Assembly: GCA_003550325.1 (NCBI GenBank)
Contig: QKWP01001272.1
Coordinates: 4,455-68,454 of the forward strand
Length of the DNA stretch: 64,000 nt
DNA from: Gigaspora rosea
Taxonomy: Eukaryota; Glomeromycota; Glomeromycetes; Diversisporales; Gigasporaceae
Direction: 5' to 3'
Part shown: positions 22,990-34,828 of the stretch, in pieces
Position numbering within the stretch: the stretch's first letter is position 1
Layout of the letters: each line of letters starts with the position of its first letter
Notes under the pieces: model-generated
The model's database searches: none
The model's input: only the letters and a program-made list of their open reading frames with translations
Told to the model about the DNA's origin: nothing
Translations under genes and position numbers: made by a program

Positions 22990-24520
22990 AGTTAGTTAGA
23001 ATTAATTAGTAAAATTTTATGAAACATTGTTCAGAGACTAAAAATACATTAAATCGGCAGAATTGTTTTTATTTTACTTGAAATTTGGAGAAAAGATGTT
23101 TAAATTTGACTTTTTTGATCAAAAATCCAAATTTATGCATCTATTCTCCAAATTTCAAGTAAAATAAAAATAACCATGCCGATTTGATGTATTTTTAGGT
23201 GCTGTACAAGTTTACTTAGTGCATTAAGTTAGAATTAATCAGTAAAAGTTTGTGAATCATAAGATTTTATAGAATTTTATTAATAAAATTTTATAAAATC
23301 TTATAATACATAAATTTTTATTAATTAATTCTAACTTTATGCACTAAGTAAACATGTACAGCACCTAAAAATACATCAAATCAGCAGGGTTTATTTTTAT
23401 TTTACTTGAAATTTGGAGAATAGATGCATAATTTTGGATTTTTGATCAAAAACGTCAAATTAAGCATCTTTTCTCCAAATTCCAAATAAAATAAAAACAA
23501 CATAGCCAATTTGATGTATTTTTAGGTGCTGTACAAGTTTACTTAGTGCATTAAGTTAGAATTAATTAGTAAAATTTTATAAATCATAAGATTTTATAGA
23601 ATTTTATTAATAAAATTCTATAAAATCTTATGATACACAATATTTTACTAATTAATTCTAACTTATTGCACTAGGTAAACTTGTTCAGAGTCTAAAAATA
23701 CATTAAATAAACAGTATTGTTTTTATTTTACTTAAAATTTGGAAAAAAGATGCTTAAATTTGACTTTTTTGATCAAAAATCCAAAATTATGCATCTATTC
23801 TTCAAATTTCAAGTAAACTAAAAATAACCCTACCAATTGGATGCATTTTTAGGTGCTGTACAAGTTTACTTAGTGCATTAAGTTAGAATTAATCAGTAAA
23901 AGTTTGTGAATTATAAGATTTTATAGAATTTTATTAATAAAATTCTATAAAATTTTATGATTCACAAAATTTTACTAATTAATTCTAACCACATGCACTA
24001 AATAAACTTATTTAGAACCTAAAAACATTAAATCAGCAGAATTGTTTTTAATTTACTTGAAATTTGGAGAAAAGATGCTTAAATTTGACTTTTTTGATCA
24101 AAAATCCAAAATTATGCATCTATTCTCCAAATTTTAAGTAAAATTAAAATAACTCTGCCGATTTGATGCATTTTTAAGTGCTGAATATGTTTACTTAGTG
24201 CATAAAGTTAGAATTAATTAATAAAAAGTTGTGTATTATAAGATTTTATAAATTTTATTAATAAAATTCTATAAAATGGGTTGTAGGTATGGCAGCTAGT
24301 GTAGAACCTGCGGGCGGACTACTTAAATTAGGCACTAAAAGTGCACGTGTGGCTAGTTGTACTCTCGTCTATGTACTTAACCATTCAATAATAAAGTGGC
24401 CCAATAAGCCGTGCAATGGCTTTAGTCTAAATATAAAAAAAAAATTCTATAAAATCTTATGATTTATAAAATTTTACCAATTAATTCTAACTTCATGCAC
24501 TAAGTAAACTTGTCATCACC
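22990..24520. repeat. Array of alternating palindromes, ~327-bp period, about 4 units
   Basis: The word ACTTAGTGCATTAAGTTAG recurs at about 23214, 23541, 23868 and 24193. Each unit consists of one palindrome centred on TTTTATTAATAAAATT (arms TTAGAATTAATTAGTAAAA) and another centred on TTTTTTGATCAAAAATCC (arms AAATTTGGAGAAAAGATGC). The array therefore alternates two hairpins head to tail. A retroposon sits in the last unit (24278-24442). No coding capacity. Confidence 0.82.
24278..24442 (+). mobile_element. Short poly(A) retroposon, 165 bp, 13-bp duplication
   Basis: AATTCTATAAAAT is duplicated exactly at 24265-24277 and 24443-24455. The insert is GC-richer than the palindromes around it, contains AATAATAAAGTGGCC, and ends in an A-run (24435-24442). 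No box A/box B pair is convincing, so it is either a SINE without a clear tRNA head or a truncated LINE 3' end. Confidence 0.8.
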
Positions 24521-24539
24521 AAAAAATAAATATAAATAT

Positions 24540-24910
24540 ATTCAAACTCAGACCAGTCTGTATAAAATTTAGAGTCTGAGTCTGGTACGATCCTGGACCA
24601 GACCTGAACCAGACCTATTCCAAACCTGGCCAGACCCGAACCGCACCTAATCATTTGTTGTTTAAGTCCCCCCTAAAAAATTTTGATCTTGTAATGTTAA
24701 ACAAAGAATTAAATTGTAGTGACCTTAAGTTCTATTGCTATAATTAACTAAAAAATGTGTTAATCTAATGTATTTAATAAATCCATCTTGTGTCTTTTCC
24801 TCGTTGGTTATATATATGTCATCTAAATAAACATATACTATTTTGTACAGCTGGTAAGTTTCATGTAGTCTAATTGGCATATTTGTTTAATTTGATTTTT
24901 CACTTAATAC
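24540..24910. other. Low-complexity CCAGACC DNA and left flank of the LTR element
   Basis: 24540-24640 has repeated GACCAGACCTG words like those at the window start. 24640-24910 is AT-rich without a recognisable gene. ATAC at 24907-24910 is the left target duplication of the LTR element. Confidence 0.5.
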
Positions 24911-25205
24911 TGTTGACCTATGAAAAAACACAAAATTGACCATAACTTTTAATCCACCAACCCAAATTGAATGAAATGACCACCATTCGAATCAGCTCAT
25001 CGTGACGGTTCTAACGAGCTTTAGATCATTCTGATACGATCACTGGATGATAAGATCAGAACCAATTAACAATCAATATAGGATCTGCAATCTGATTGGC
25101 TGAGGACCTTCTGCACGAATGTCTTTACATGTATTACTTCTAAAACATGTCATATTTATAGCATATATTTTATATATTTCATTTATTATACATATATCAT
25201 TTATT
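24911..25205 (+). repeat. 5' LTR, left part
   Basis: Aligns with 39651-39945 of the 3' LTR. It ends with TATATCATTTATT (25193-25205), the left copy of the 13-bp duplication made by the insertion that follows. Confidence 0.9.
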
Positions 25206-25534
25206 TTTTTTTATTTATTTATTTTTTTTTTTTAAAAAAAAGGTCTGTCCTCTGTTTCGTTTATTAATGAAAATATAAAAAAATACAAATTTTGTAATGA
25301 TACATTTCATAAAGGGGAAGGGAGGATAAAGCTAATTTACTTTAGACCTAATCTTTACCAGATCGGTCAAAGACCTCCGGATTATGTATTAATTAAGTTA
25401 GGTGATACGTTATTATAAATGAATAGTTGTGTCCAGTTATTGAAATTTAGTGCTTCGGTAGTGGGGTGTAATCGTGTTTCTTGGGTGGAGTTGTTGGAAA
25501 TAGTAGTTGTTAGGGTAAGTTTGTTGATTTCTGT

Positions 25535-28500
25535 TCAATTTTTGATCCAGATTTTCTTGTATATTTTCTTGATGATGATATGGTGGAAATGTGGTGTGAT
25601 GCATATGGATTTGGTTTGATTAGCTGTAGGGAATAATGTGGATGCGGTTATTGCTGCCAATGGAATATTGTTAGTAATATGTGTTTTTATAAAGTTTTGT
25701 ATGTAGTTTTCTTTGTATTGGAGAGGAACGTCTTCTTTAATTGAAGTTTTAATTAGAACTGTATGTAATAAATTTTCGAGTGTAGTTGTATTTTTAGGAC
25801 AGGTTAGCCAATGAGTTGTATCGTTTATTGATTGGAGACATAGCGGACATCTGTAGTTTGGATATATGTCTGGGTTTCTGTTGTGTAGCATTTGTAAGGT
25901 GGGTAGTTCGTGAGTTAATGTTTCCACTTTGAAGGCTTTTATTCTTTCTTCTTTGGGATTGGTTGATTTTGCTAGGGGTCTACTGTGTATGTTGAGGCTA
26001 TTGTATGTAAGTTTCCAATTAATGTTGTTCTTTTTGTGCCATTGGTGTATTCTTGTTTATGATAGCTATCGATTTATTGATTTTGCTTTATACGTGGTTT
26101 TTAGAAGTAGTCGTGGTGTAAATGGTTGATCCAGTTGGTGGTATTGTATAGGGAAGGAGTTTGTTAGGAATTTTGATGGTTGGAATTCCGTTGTGAATGT
26201 TATTGTGGGTTCTGTTGATATAGCTAAGTGTTCGTCTACGATGCAGTTGTGTTTGATGTTCTTTAATTGATATATTGAGTAGAGGCTTAGATTGTAGTGT
26301 AGTAGGTTTCCCTTTAGGATATTTTCTTTCAAATGATTGGGTGTTGTTGATATGAGTTGAATTAGATCTTTTATTTTTGTGGTATTCGTTGTGATGGTAG
26401 TAGTGATGGCACCAAAATTGATTTTTAAAAATGACCTATTTCGTCTTTATTAAAGAAAATTAAAATTTTTTTATAAGGAAGAACAAATAAAATTTATATA
26501 AATATGTTCCTTATAATTTCGTCTATTCAAAAAAAATATCAAATAATTTCGTCTTTCAAGTAAAATAGGTCAAAAACAATTTCGTCTTCAAATTTTAATT
26601 TCGGGTTTTAGAACCCGAAACAATTTCGTCCTCATGTATAGATGGTAGTTGTTGCTTTTGTTAGGAGTATTGTCCATATGAATATGAGTGCGGTGATTAT
26701 GAGTTTCTGTTGGGAAGGCCATGTCATATTGTTGAGATTAATAGTTTTTGCTGGGGAGCCGTAGGTGATAGTGCATGTTGGGTGATAGTGTGTTGGGTTT
26801 GTATTATGTAGGAGGAGGATTTTGATGTTGATTTCTTTGTTTGTATTTTGATTGTTATAGTATGATTCCCATAGGAATTGTTCTATTTGTGTGAAGGCTG
26901 CGCAGTACTTTTTTGTTATGTAGTGCTTTCCTGGGATGTATTCTTGATTATAGGTCTTTTTTGGTAGCGGTTGTCTTATTTTATTTACTCCTATGAAGTC
27001 AGTTATCTGTCCGTGCCATTTCCTGTTGTTATCAACTTTGATGCTGTAGGTTGATGAGATATTCCTACGTATATAGCAGTTTGTTGTGTTGGTGATTCTT
27101 GATGACAGGTCACAGTTTTTGCAGGGTAAAAGATGGTTGTTCTGTTCGTTTAGGATAAAGTGACGTATTTTTGCCATTTCGTTCTTTATACTTGAGATTC
27201 TACCGAATTCCATATCTTGTATTATTATCCATTTGGATGTGGTTGGTTGCTATTTTTTCCATATAAAGGGGTTAGGTGTATGGAGTGTTAGTGATGGGTT
27301 TGATGTATCTCTTATTAATTCTGATATTTCTTCGAACCATCGCGGTTTTCTTCCACGGGGAATTTTCTGAATATTGTGATGAAAAGTGGTCCAGTCGAGT
27401 AGTTGAGTGTTATTAAAGTTTGTGAATTGTTCGATATAGGTAGCATCATGTTTGTTGAGGTAATGTTTAAGTATATTTTGATAGTTTGAGTGTATGAGTA
27501 TTGTGTTAATAGGGGTTCCGATTTCATGACGGGGGATGGTCCATTCGTTATTATTTCTTGTAAGTTGAATGTCTTCGTTATGAAGTTGTAGTATCATCTG
27601 TTCTGTAGTTGTTAATGCTTCTTTTAGTGGAAATGATAGTTTGTGTTTGAGGATGGATTCGTTGGTGTTTGCCGCTAGTTGGAGTTGTTGGAGCCGGATT
27701 TTTAGCGTTTGTTTGTCAAATGAAGGTGAATTTAATATTTTTATTAGGATATTAATGTGTTGGGTTGTTTGTATGTGTGATATACGGTTTAGTCCATATA
27801 TGTGTAGATGGTATAGTGTTAATAAAGGGACTCTTTTTGCGAGTTGTGCTTTGTGTCTCACTATTGTTGCTAGTTGTGAGTCCAGTTGTTTAGTTTTAGA
27901 CGGTGGTAGGTAGGTAGATTGTATTCTGTATGCTATCCTTGTCATTATGACAGAGTTGATTATATAAATTGCTTGTTTCACTGTGATCTTTGTGATGCGA
28001 AGTCTTTTAATTGCAAGTTTAGCTTTGTGTAGGATTTTCCGATGGATGTTGGTATTGCTTTTTCCTCTTGTAAACCACACTCCTAGGTAGCGGAAGGGTT
28101 CATTTTAGTTTATGTTACTTATGGTATGGTTTTGAAAACCTATTTGTTTGTCGTGTAAATTTTTGGAATTATGTGCTAAGACGGATTTATTGAGGTTGAT
28201 TCTGATGTTTGCCATTTCGTAAAAGGAAGTAGTGATCTTTAGTATATCTTCCATTTCTGATCTTTTGGACGCTACCCATACTGTGTCGTCCATAAAAGCT
28301 ATGACTGATGTGTTGTGTGTAATTGTGGTGTTTTTGTAGGGGATTGATGTAGTCATTTGATATTCTTTAAAATGTGTTGCAATTCGGTGTATGAGAGGAT
28401 CATAGTATATTCTCCAAAGGATAGAGGATAACGTTTCCCCTTGATCGATACCATCTTCTACTGTATACTTTTTAGTTTTTCCAATTGTTGTTATGACTTG

Positions 28501-30600
28501 ATTACTTCGGTCGGTGAATATGTTGATTATAAGGTCAGTTATTTGGGAAGGAATATGGAGGTGGTTGAGGGCGTGTCGTAGTAGAGAAATGTGTACAGTA
28601 TCGTAGGCTTTCGACATGTCCTGGAGTAGAATCCAGAATTCGCGGTTGTATGTGTGGGCGTCTTCCATTATGTGACTTAATTGTTGGATTGGGATCATGG
28701 TTAATGAGAAGGGGAGGGCTACATTGTTTTGAGGGACTAATATGTCAAGTTTTAGTAGAATATTCGAGAGTCTTTCTGTTAGTATCTTTGTTAGTATTTT
28801 TCTGGTATGGTCGATTAACTTGATGGGTCGAGTTGAGGTAAGGTCACCATTGTATTGTGGTTTTTTCGATATGGGCCAGACGAGACTAGCGCGCCACTTT
28901 TGGGGAATTGTTTTGAGTTGTAAACAGGTATTGAAAATTTTTGTTAGTAATTCATGTGCGACAGGTGGTAGTTTTTTAAGTATTTCATTGAAGATGGTAG
29001 AGGGGCCGGTTGCTTTTTTGAGTGGTGCTTTACTTATTGTTGCAATTACTTCTTGTAATGTTATGTTTTGGGTGATATTAACGAACATATTTTTGTTTAT
29101 ATTCGGGATTGGTTCGTAAAATTGTTTCCACTCCTGCTATAGTGCTTCATTTAGTGGGTTGAATTTTGTCCAGTTTTTGAAGTATTGTAGTGTTGCTTCT
29201 TTAATTTGATCTGGTTCCGTGATTACTTCGGTTGGGGTTACTATATTGTCATATGTTATGCTATCAGTGTGTCTCCCAAGTATGCTATTGATCATCTTCG
29301 TAGTGTTGTCTGTAAAATTCTTGTATCATTTTTCTATGAATGAGTTGATTGTATCTCACTTTTGTTGTTGATTTTCTATGTTTCTTGCTTTATATAAAGT
29401 GGTTCGTATAGACGTGAGTTGTTGTAAGGTTAGGCTAATATTGGTTGCGTATAAGTCAGAACTTGTAGGGTAGATGTTTCTAGGTTTGTAGGTTTGTGAA
29501 TGGTTTGTAGGTTGTTGTTTATGATAGTTATTGTGTCCAGGGGTGGGGTTGTTGTGTTTGGTGTTTTTATTCTTGTTATTGTTTTATTAATCAATGTTAA
29601 ACCTTTGTGTAGTTGGGTAGCTTTAAAAGAGTGACTGTGGAAAGTATGGGGTTTGGTGTGAGTATATGGGATATGTTTGTTTACGGTCGCTCTTAGTATA
29701 TTATCCCAAGTGTTCCAATGTTTATTAAATTGTGCTTCGTCGGTAATTTGTCGTAATTGTAAGTTGGATTCGTCGAGTTTTCTTTTAATTTCATTGGCAA
29801 AGTCTGTCCAGGCGTCTTTTGTAACTCTGTCATAAAGATAAATTTTTCTACTGCTTCTTTTTGGTCGTTGTAATGAGCGATTTATTCCGGTATTCCATTC
29901 TGTTATTAAAATCTTGTGGTCGCTATTGGTAATTTCGTCAGCACTGATCAATATGGGAGAGGTAAAGTTTAGTAATATTGTATAGCTTGTCCAGATATCG
30001 TCAATTTGGCTGTTTGTGTCTTGTCTGGACCATGTGTGTTCGTCGATATCGTGAAAGTCGAGTAAGCTGGTTTGGCCGCTTTCTAGTAATTTCGTGAGGA
30101 GGTGATTCGTCAGAAGTTTCTTATTGTTGATGTTATTATTGAAGTCACCGAGTACGATTAAATTGAGTTGTCAGGTGGCCACTTCTTGGGTCCAGTTTGT
30201 TATGGTTTTTGTGGATATTTTTGAGTGTTTGGTGACTGTTGAAGGTAGATAAACCGAGATTATTCTTGTCTTGGTATTTTGTGAGAGATAAAGATCGACC
30301 ATGACTGCCATTCTGGGGACTTTCTTTATGTTGTGGATGAAAGGTTGTAGTTCGGGATGTAATGCGATTGCTGTTTCCATACTAGCTTTTCTCGTAACGG
30401 CTGTTTCTTTGTCGCAGTTTGCCGTATATATTTTGTATAGTGGGTTGGTGAGAGAAAGTGGAGGGGTAGTTGATTCTGGCCATTTGGTCTCAGTCATAGA
30501 TATTATGTGAGCTCTTTGATCGTTGCAATATTCGAGCCATTGTTGGAATTTAAGATTATTCCCTAATCCTTGAACGTTATGGGTAATTATTTTTAGAGGT
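25535..30600 (-). pseudogene. LINE ORF2: endonuclease, reverse transcriptase, zinc knuckle (broken)
   Basis: Endonuclease (about 30597-29430) shows THNVQGL, TETKW, SVYLPS, VLGDFNN and SDHKI, the ordered motifs of APE-type nucleases; a stop lies at about 30171. Reverse transcriptase (29088-28105) shows QDMSKAYDTV (motif A), GIDQGETLS (B) and FMDDTVW (C, catalytic DD). A thumb-like region follows (28080-27250). The C-terminus (25535-25927) has CPLC..THWLTC, a C-x2-C-x8-H-x3-C knuckle. A 240-bp MITE splits it at 26401-26640, and precise removal restores the frame. Other breaks are at about 29090-29430 and 28080-28105. The enzyme would nick target DNA and copy the element RNA; here it is defunct. 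Confidence 0.85.
26401..26640 (+). mobile_element. 240-bp MITE (family copy 3 of 3), inside LINE ORF2
   Basis: Starts TAGTGATGGCACC and ends CTCATGTATA. It has a perfect 8-bp duplication GATGGTAG at 26393-26400 and 26641-26648. Removing the element and one duplication joins the LINE reading frame without a stop, which shows it entered an open ORF2. Confidence 0.93.
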
Positions 30601-32216
30601 TAGAGGAGATTTAAATTGCTTTTTTCGCCTTGTCGTATTCTCGGATAGGGAAGAGGTGTGTTTCTTCAGGAATGTGTATTTTGGCGTATTGGAAAAAATC
30701 GTTAAGTGTGGTGGGTATTTTATTTTGTTTACTAAAGGTGTCTTCAAACGGAATATTGATCCATTCTTCAGGTATTCTATGGAAGTAATAATGTTGTCTT
30801 AGTAGTTTGATGGTGTCAAGTAGAACTACTTGACTTCGAATTGGAACAGTTAAGTTGACTAGTCAGATGTTATTTGGGTCAGTGGGTAGAGTTGGTTTGT
30901 CAGATGTGTTAACTGTCATGTAGTTATCTGGCATTGGAATAGAAATAATATATTTGTTTTTGATTTCAGATAGGAAGTGTTTAGCCATTTCTTTGTCTTG
31001 AATTGGGAATTCATAACGTAGTTGGGTTGCAACTTTTGTAGAATCAGTTGGTAATCTGAGTTTAGGTACGATAAAGTCATTCGGTATGCGCTTAAATTTG
31101 TAGTAAGTTCTTAGGATCTCAATGTGACATTTGAAGTCTTTTGTGTCATTGGGTCTGAATGGTAAAAGGTTATGAATTCAGTGGTCAAGTTCTTGTGGAG
31201 TAGATGGAAGTGGAGGTTTGGTGGGTGGTAGGTCGAAATAGCTATCTGGCATTCTTTCGAAAGTGTAGTATTGTTTTAAGATACTATGATAGTTGCTTAA
31301 TTCGGAGAGTTGACGCTCGAGTTTAATTGGAAAGTGATATTTGATAGCTGGGTTTAGATCTTTTGGATGGGAGAGGTATCAACATTCTGTAGAAATATCT
31401 GTCCGGCAGTGAATCAAAAGTATAAATTCTTCTCAGGGCTGCGACTATTGCGCGAGTCTTGGTGCGATTTTCTATGGGAGGTAGAAAGGTAGCATTTCTT
31501 TGACCTCAGTGGGTATATCTTCTGGGTCAGCGGGGAGTGGCTCCTTTTGTTTATCGATAACTGTACGGATGATTTGTCACATTTTTTCGAAGGTTAGTGC
31601 ACAACTGATACGGGCGAAGCCAATTGCGTAGAAAATTGCTTTTGTGTTTTCATGATGGTTCTTCTTGATCATATCGAGGTTTATAATATAGTCAATTGCG
31701 ATTTGTCGTTTGAGTTTGTCATAGATTTGATCTCTGTTGTGTTTATTTGTGTAGGGTACGTTATGTATGTTTTTATATCTTTCTAAGGCTTTATAAAAAA
31801 GGGCCAAGAAAGCAGTCTGATGTGCCAGTTCGTTTGCTTTAGTTCTTGAGAAGGTGCGAAAAAATACTGTGTCGTGGCGTTTGAATTTAGCTTTAATGGC
31901 CTCTGGGATAGGTTAGTTTGTTGGTATAACTTTAAATTTGTAATTGATGAAAGTTGCGAATTTTTCTTCAAAGGTAAAGCAGTCGATGATAGCGTCGTAA
32001 AGTCAAAGGGTTTGTTTTGCCTTTGTCGCAGTTTGGTGGTTATATAGTCAGTTCAAAGCTCGATTTGATGTGACTGTGCTTCAGTCAAAGGCTGGCGGTT
32101 CTGTCCTTTGAGTGCTTGACTATAAGTTTTCTGGGGCGGGTGACATGGAAAGAGACCGTGGTTTTGTCGGAGCATGCGTCAGAGATATTTTGGTCGGTGG
32201 AATCGTCCATTTGAGG

Positions 32217-32398
32217 TAGAGGTTGGAACCGGTTTTAAATATTCGAGTTTATCACATCTAAATTCGAGTTTATCACACCAAAATTCGAGTTTATCACGTC
32301 ATTTATTAATAGTTGATGTGATAAACTCGAATTTTGGTGTGATAAACTCGAATTTAGATGTGATAAACTCGAATATTTAAAACCGGTTCCAACCTCTA
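32217..32398. mobile_element. 182-bp near-perfect palindromic MITE in LINE ORF1
   Basis: The arms start TAGAGGTTGGAACCGG and contain three copies of ATTCGAGTTTATCAC facing three inverted copies. It is flanked by ATTTGAGG (32209-32216) and GTTTGAGG (32399-32406), an 8-bp duplication with one mismatch. Almost the whole element can form one hairpin. Confidence 0.88.
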
Positions 32399-32639
32399 GT
32401 TTGAGGGTCCGGTAGGTTGGAGGGTTCGTGTAAAGTCGTTGTTGATTTTTCTTTGTGGGAGCTAGTAATAACCGTGGGAGTGTCGATTTCCATTTGGGTT
32501 GATTTTCCTGTGAATAAGTTGTTTTGATCATCTTTTTGGAGGAGCGTGGGAATTTCTGTATCCATTTGTGCATTGTTTTTGCCGGTTTGGGAAGTTGGAT
32601 TAATGTGAGGGACCGGTGTGGGAATTTGGGTAAGGATAC

Positions 32640-33470
32640 CGCAGATCTGCGATAGCATAATATGCACATAATTCAGATTTTACTGCAGAAGCATATGCGA
32701 CTGCGATATTCGCATATCAAGATGAATTTCCATAATTAATAAAGCATAATCTGCGCATAAATGGCCGGAATTAAAGATCGAGTAATATCGGGGTTCCTAT
32801 TGGACGCAGCATTTGATTGAACGAAACATAAATTTCATAAATTATCAGATTTGAAATTTTAGAATGTTAAGTAATAAAACATATCATTAAAGTAGTATAA
32901 AAATTTAATAAGAAACATATATTAGGACACAAAGTTAATTTTTCGTTTTGCATAACATGGTGTTCCAAAATTTCAGTTGGCTGGTTGGATATTTTTTTTT
33001 TTTATAATTTACTGTAAATTAATATGCTCATGTTCACACCCAGAAAATTTTAGATTTTTTTTCGGTTCTATCGGGTAATTCCAAAAAATTAAGGTTACTA
33101 TCGGGTAAAACTGGAGAAAAATTAAATAGCAAAAAATGAGAATAATTGACATGATTGAAATTTAAAAAAAAATGTCGGCGGGTTATGCAAAACAAAAAAT
33201 TAACTTTGTGTGGCCTTATACTAAAATTTTGCAGGTAATTTTTTTGTTTGGCGCAAAAGACAGTTTTGTAAACACGACTCTTTTCGTAATTTTATATTAC
33301 ACAGATTTTGTGGTTTTATTGGTAAGTTATTGATGGGGGTTCAGTACTTATAATAACGATAACGATAAAAATTTAATAACGATAAATTTCGCATATTTCT
33401 ATTTGATCCGCATAATCTGTAGCATAATTTTAAAAAATTTATCGCATAATTCGCATAATTCAATGTGTAG
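32640..33470. mobile_element. Insertion in LINE ORF1 with GCATAATTCGCATAATTC words; inner element
   Basis: Foreign to the flanking ORF1 sequence. The edges carry repeated GCATAAT/ATTATGC words in opposite orientations (32650-32720 and 33400-33465). Inside, 32926-33220 is bounded by an inverted repeat, ACACAAAGTTAATTTTTC versus its complement ending TTAACTTTGTGTGG, with GTTTTGCATAAC next to it. It looks like one element inside another. The exact outer limits are uncertain. Confidence 0.5.
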
Positions 33471-33674
33471 AGCAGGCAGAAATTGGGGCTTGTTGCAGCA
33501 GAAAATTAGGATCCCTAGAATTTGGAGATCGATGTGCATTGTTGTTGTTGTGATGGTTGGATCATGTGATGCTATGTTTGTTGATGTGTTTTGGTCCGAT
33601 GATGTAATCGATGGATTTGATGGGGGTAAGCTGAAATCGCCACTATTGAGTGATTTTGAGAGAGTAGTGGTAGC

Positions 33675-34269
33675 CAGTGATGGACAGTCACATTTGATGA
33701 CTATGATGACTTAGATGACTTTGTCACTAATCATTTGTCACTCTAAAAAATTAGGTGACAAGTCACTTAAATAATTATAAAGGGAATGTTTAAAGCATTG
33801 TGCATCATATGTTTTTGACTATTTAGTTAAAGTTAGGGTAAGGGTTGGTTCGGGGTTAGGGTTAGGGCATGTTTTATAGGTAAATCACCTTCCCGACATT
33901 TTTTATTAGTGCATCAATATAGGTTTAGGTATTAGTTTTTTTTATTCTTCGTTTTCTCGCTTTCTTTCTTCTTTTTTTCTTGTCGGGCTGATTTGTGTCG
34001 ATCAAAACAAACAATTTGATTGGCCTTATATCACATATTGCATAATATTTTTAAATTTAATAAAAATCTAATTTTTATTGGCTATTTAAGTGACACATGA
34101 CTAAGTGACATAGTAACATATGTCATTTTATATTATTTTTTATTTACATGTGATTTTGTCATTTCATTCGTGACAAAGTGACTAAGTATATCATGACATA
34201 ATATAACATGACTAGATGACTAAGGTCACAATTAAAACCCCCAAGTGACATGGGTTTTGTCCATCACTA
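33675..34269. mobile_element. 595-bp MITE with telomere-like motif, in LINE ORF1
   Basis: Ends CAGTGATGGACA and (rc) TAGTGATGGACAAAA. Flanks GTGGTAGC (33667-33674) and GTGCTGGC (34270-34277) agree at 6 of 8 positions. The body has GTGACAAAGTGACTAAG-type words and a (TTAGGG)-like run at about 33835-33868. Removing it joins the LINE frame (..FSVAS to TTLSKSLNS). Confidence 0.72.
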
Positions 34270-34484
34270 GTGCTGGCGACAGAGAACGAAGGTTGGTTTG
34301 TTGTTTTGGTTCTTTTAGCTGGGTAACTCTTGGGAGCGTTAAGAGATTCTTGGACGCTAGTGTGAATGTTTTTGAGAGATTGTTGTTGGATGTCTTCCAT
34401 AAATTGTAGTTGTTAATTGGAAGTCATTGCTAGAAGGTTGGAGAACGCACGGGGCGTTAGGAAGAGGCTATCTCCTTTTTTTTT

Positions 34485-34815
34485 AGTTATTTTCGAATGG
34501 GCGCTTAAGAAAATAGGTTCTTATTTAGTTTTAGGCCTCGAGGCCAATAATTATTAAAAAATTTGTATTGTTTATGCTGTTTTACGAGTTTTCCCTTTAG
34601 CTCTAGTTTTGGTTTAGTGATCTACAGGAAAGAGTTTTTATTTTGCCTTCTTTAAAATAACACCTTGTGATACATCACTGCGACCTAAGGGCCTCAGAAT
34701 ATATTAGTATGTTTTGCCTAATATATCTGTATAAACTCTCCTTAAGCATGATTCGAACTTCGAGACTGTTGATCGGACAATCACCCGTTCAAACCACTGC
34801 TCCATATCACTAAGG
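34485..34815 (-). mobile_element. tRNA-headed SINE, about 330 bp
   Basis: On the minus strand the head reads CCTTAGTGATATGGAGCAG then TGGTTTGAACG, like the D-arm of a type II (Ser/Leu) tRNA. GTTCGAATC (34750-34758), a good B box, follows about 50 nt later. The body runs on with AATAAAAAC, and ends in an A-run (T-run 34476-34484). Its 5' end coincides with the 13-bp target duplication at 34816. It would be transcribed by RNA polymerase III from the internal A and B boxes. The acceptor stem pairs only partly, so it is not a functional tRNA gene. Confidence 0.7.
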
Positions 34816-34828
34816 TATATCATTTATT

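Larger units (their letters stand above)
30613..34440 (-). pseudogene. LINE ORF1, degenerate and interrupted
   Basis: ORF1-like protein fragments run from an ATG near 34432 (with an early TAA four codons later) through a Ser/Thr/Pro-rich N-part (QQQSLKNIHTSVQESLNAP; MEIDTPTVITSSHKEKS) to a C-terminal part (about 31970-30613) ending YDKAKKAI and a stop ~13 nt before ORF2. Three foreign blocks interrupt it: 33675-34269, about 32640-33470 and 32217-32398. Several frameshifts lie in 30613-32200. ORF1 of such LINEs usually binds the element RNA. No zinc knuckle was seen in this copy. Confidence 0.65.
25241..34475 (-). mobile_element. Two-ORF LINE (non-LTR retrotransposon), full length but dead
   Basis: On the minus strand it starts GGAGATAGCCTCTTCC at 34475 and ends with AATAAA (25260-25265) and an A-rich tail. 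It carries a decayed ORF1 (34440 to about 30613) and ORF2 (about 30600 to 25535) with APE-type endonuclease, reverse transcriptase and a C-terminal CCHC knuckle. Several stops and frameshifts plus at least three MITE insertions inactivate it. Removing the insertions leaves about 7.4 kb or less. Confidence 0.88.
25206..34815 (-). mobile_element. Composite insertion (SINE plus LINE) in the LTR, 13-bp duplication
   Basis: TATATCATTTATT occurs exactly at 25193-25205 and 34816-34828. Everything between is foreign to the LTR. At the left edge lies a long T-rich tract (25206-25233), the A-tail on the minus strand. At the right edge lies a tRNA-like head. The T-run at 34476-34484 marks the join between LINE 5' end and SINE body, so the LINE most likely landed in the SINE's A-tail. 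Confidence 0.85.

Noticed and set aside
22990-24520. CRISPR-like regular repeats
   Set aside because: Repeats are long palindromes with no constant short repeat plus unique spacer structure, no cas genes, and a eukaryotic context.
28742-29119. Plus-strand ORFs across the LINE (also 25419-25619, 27641-27913, 30301-30510)
   Set aside because: Antisense to clear reverse-transcriptase and endonuclease motifs.
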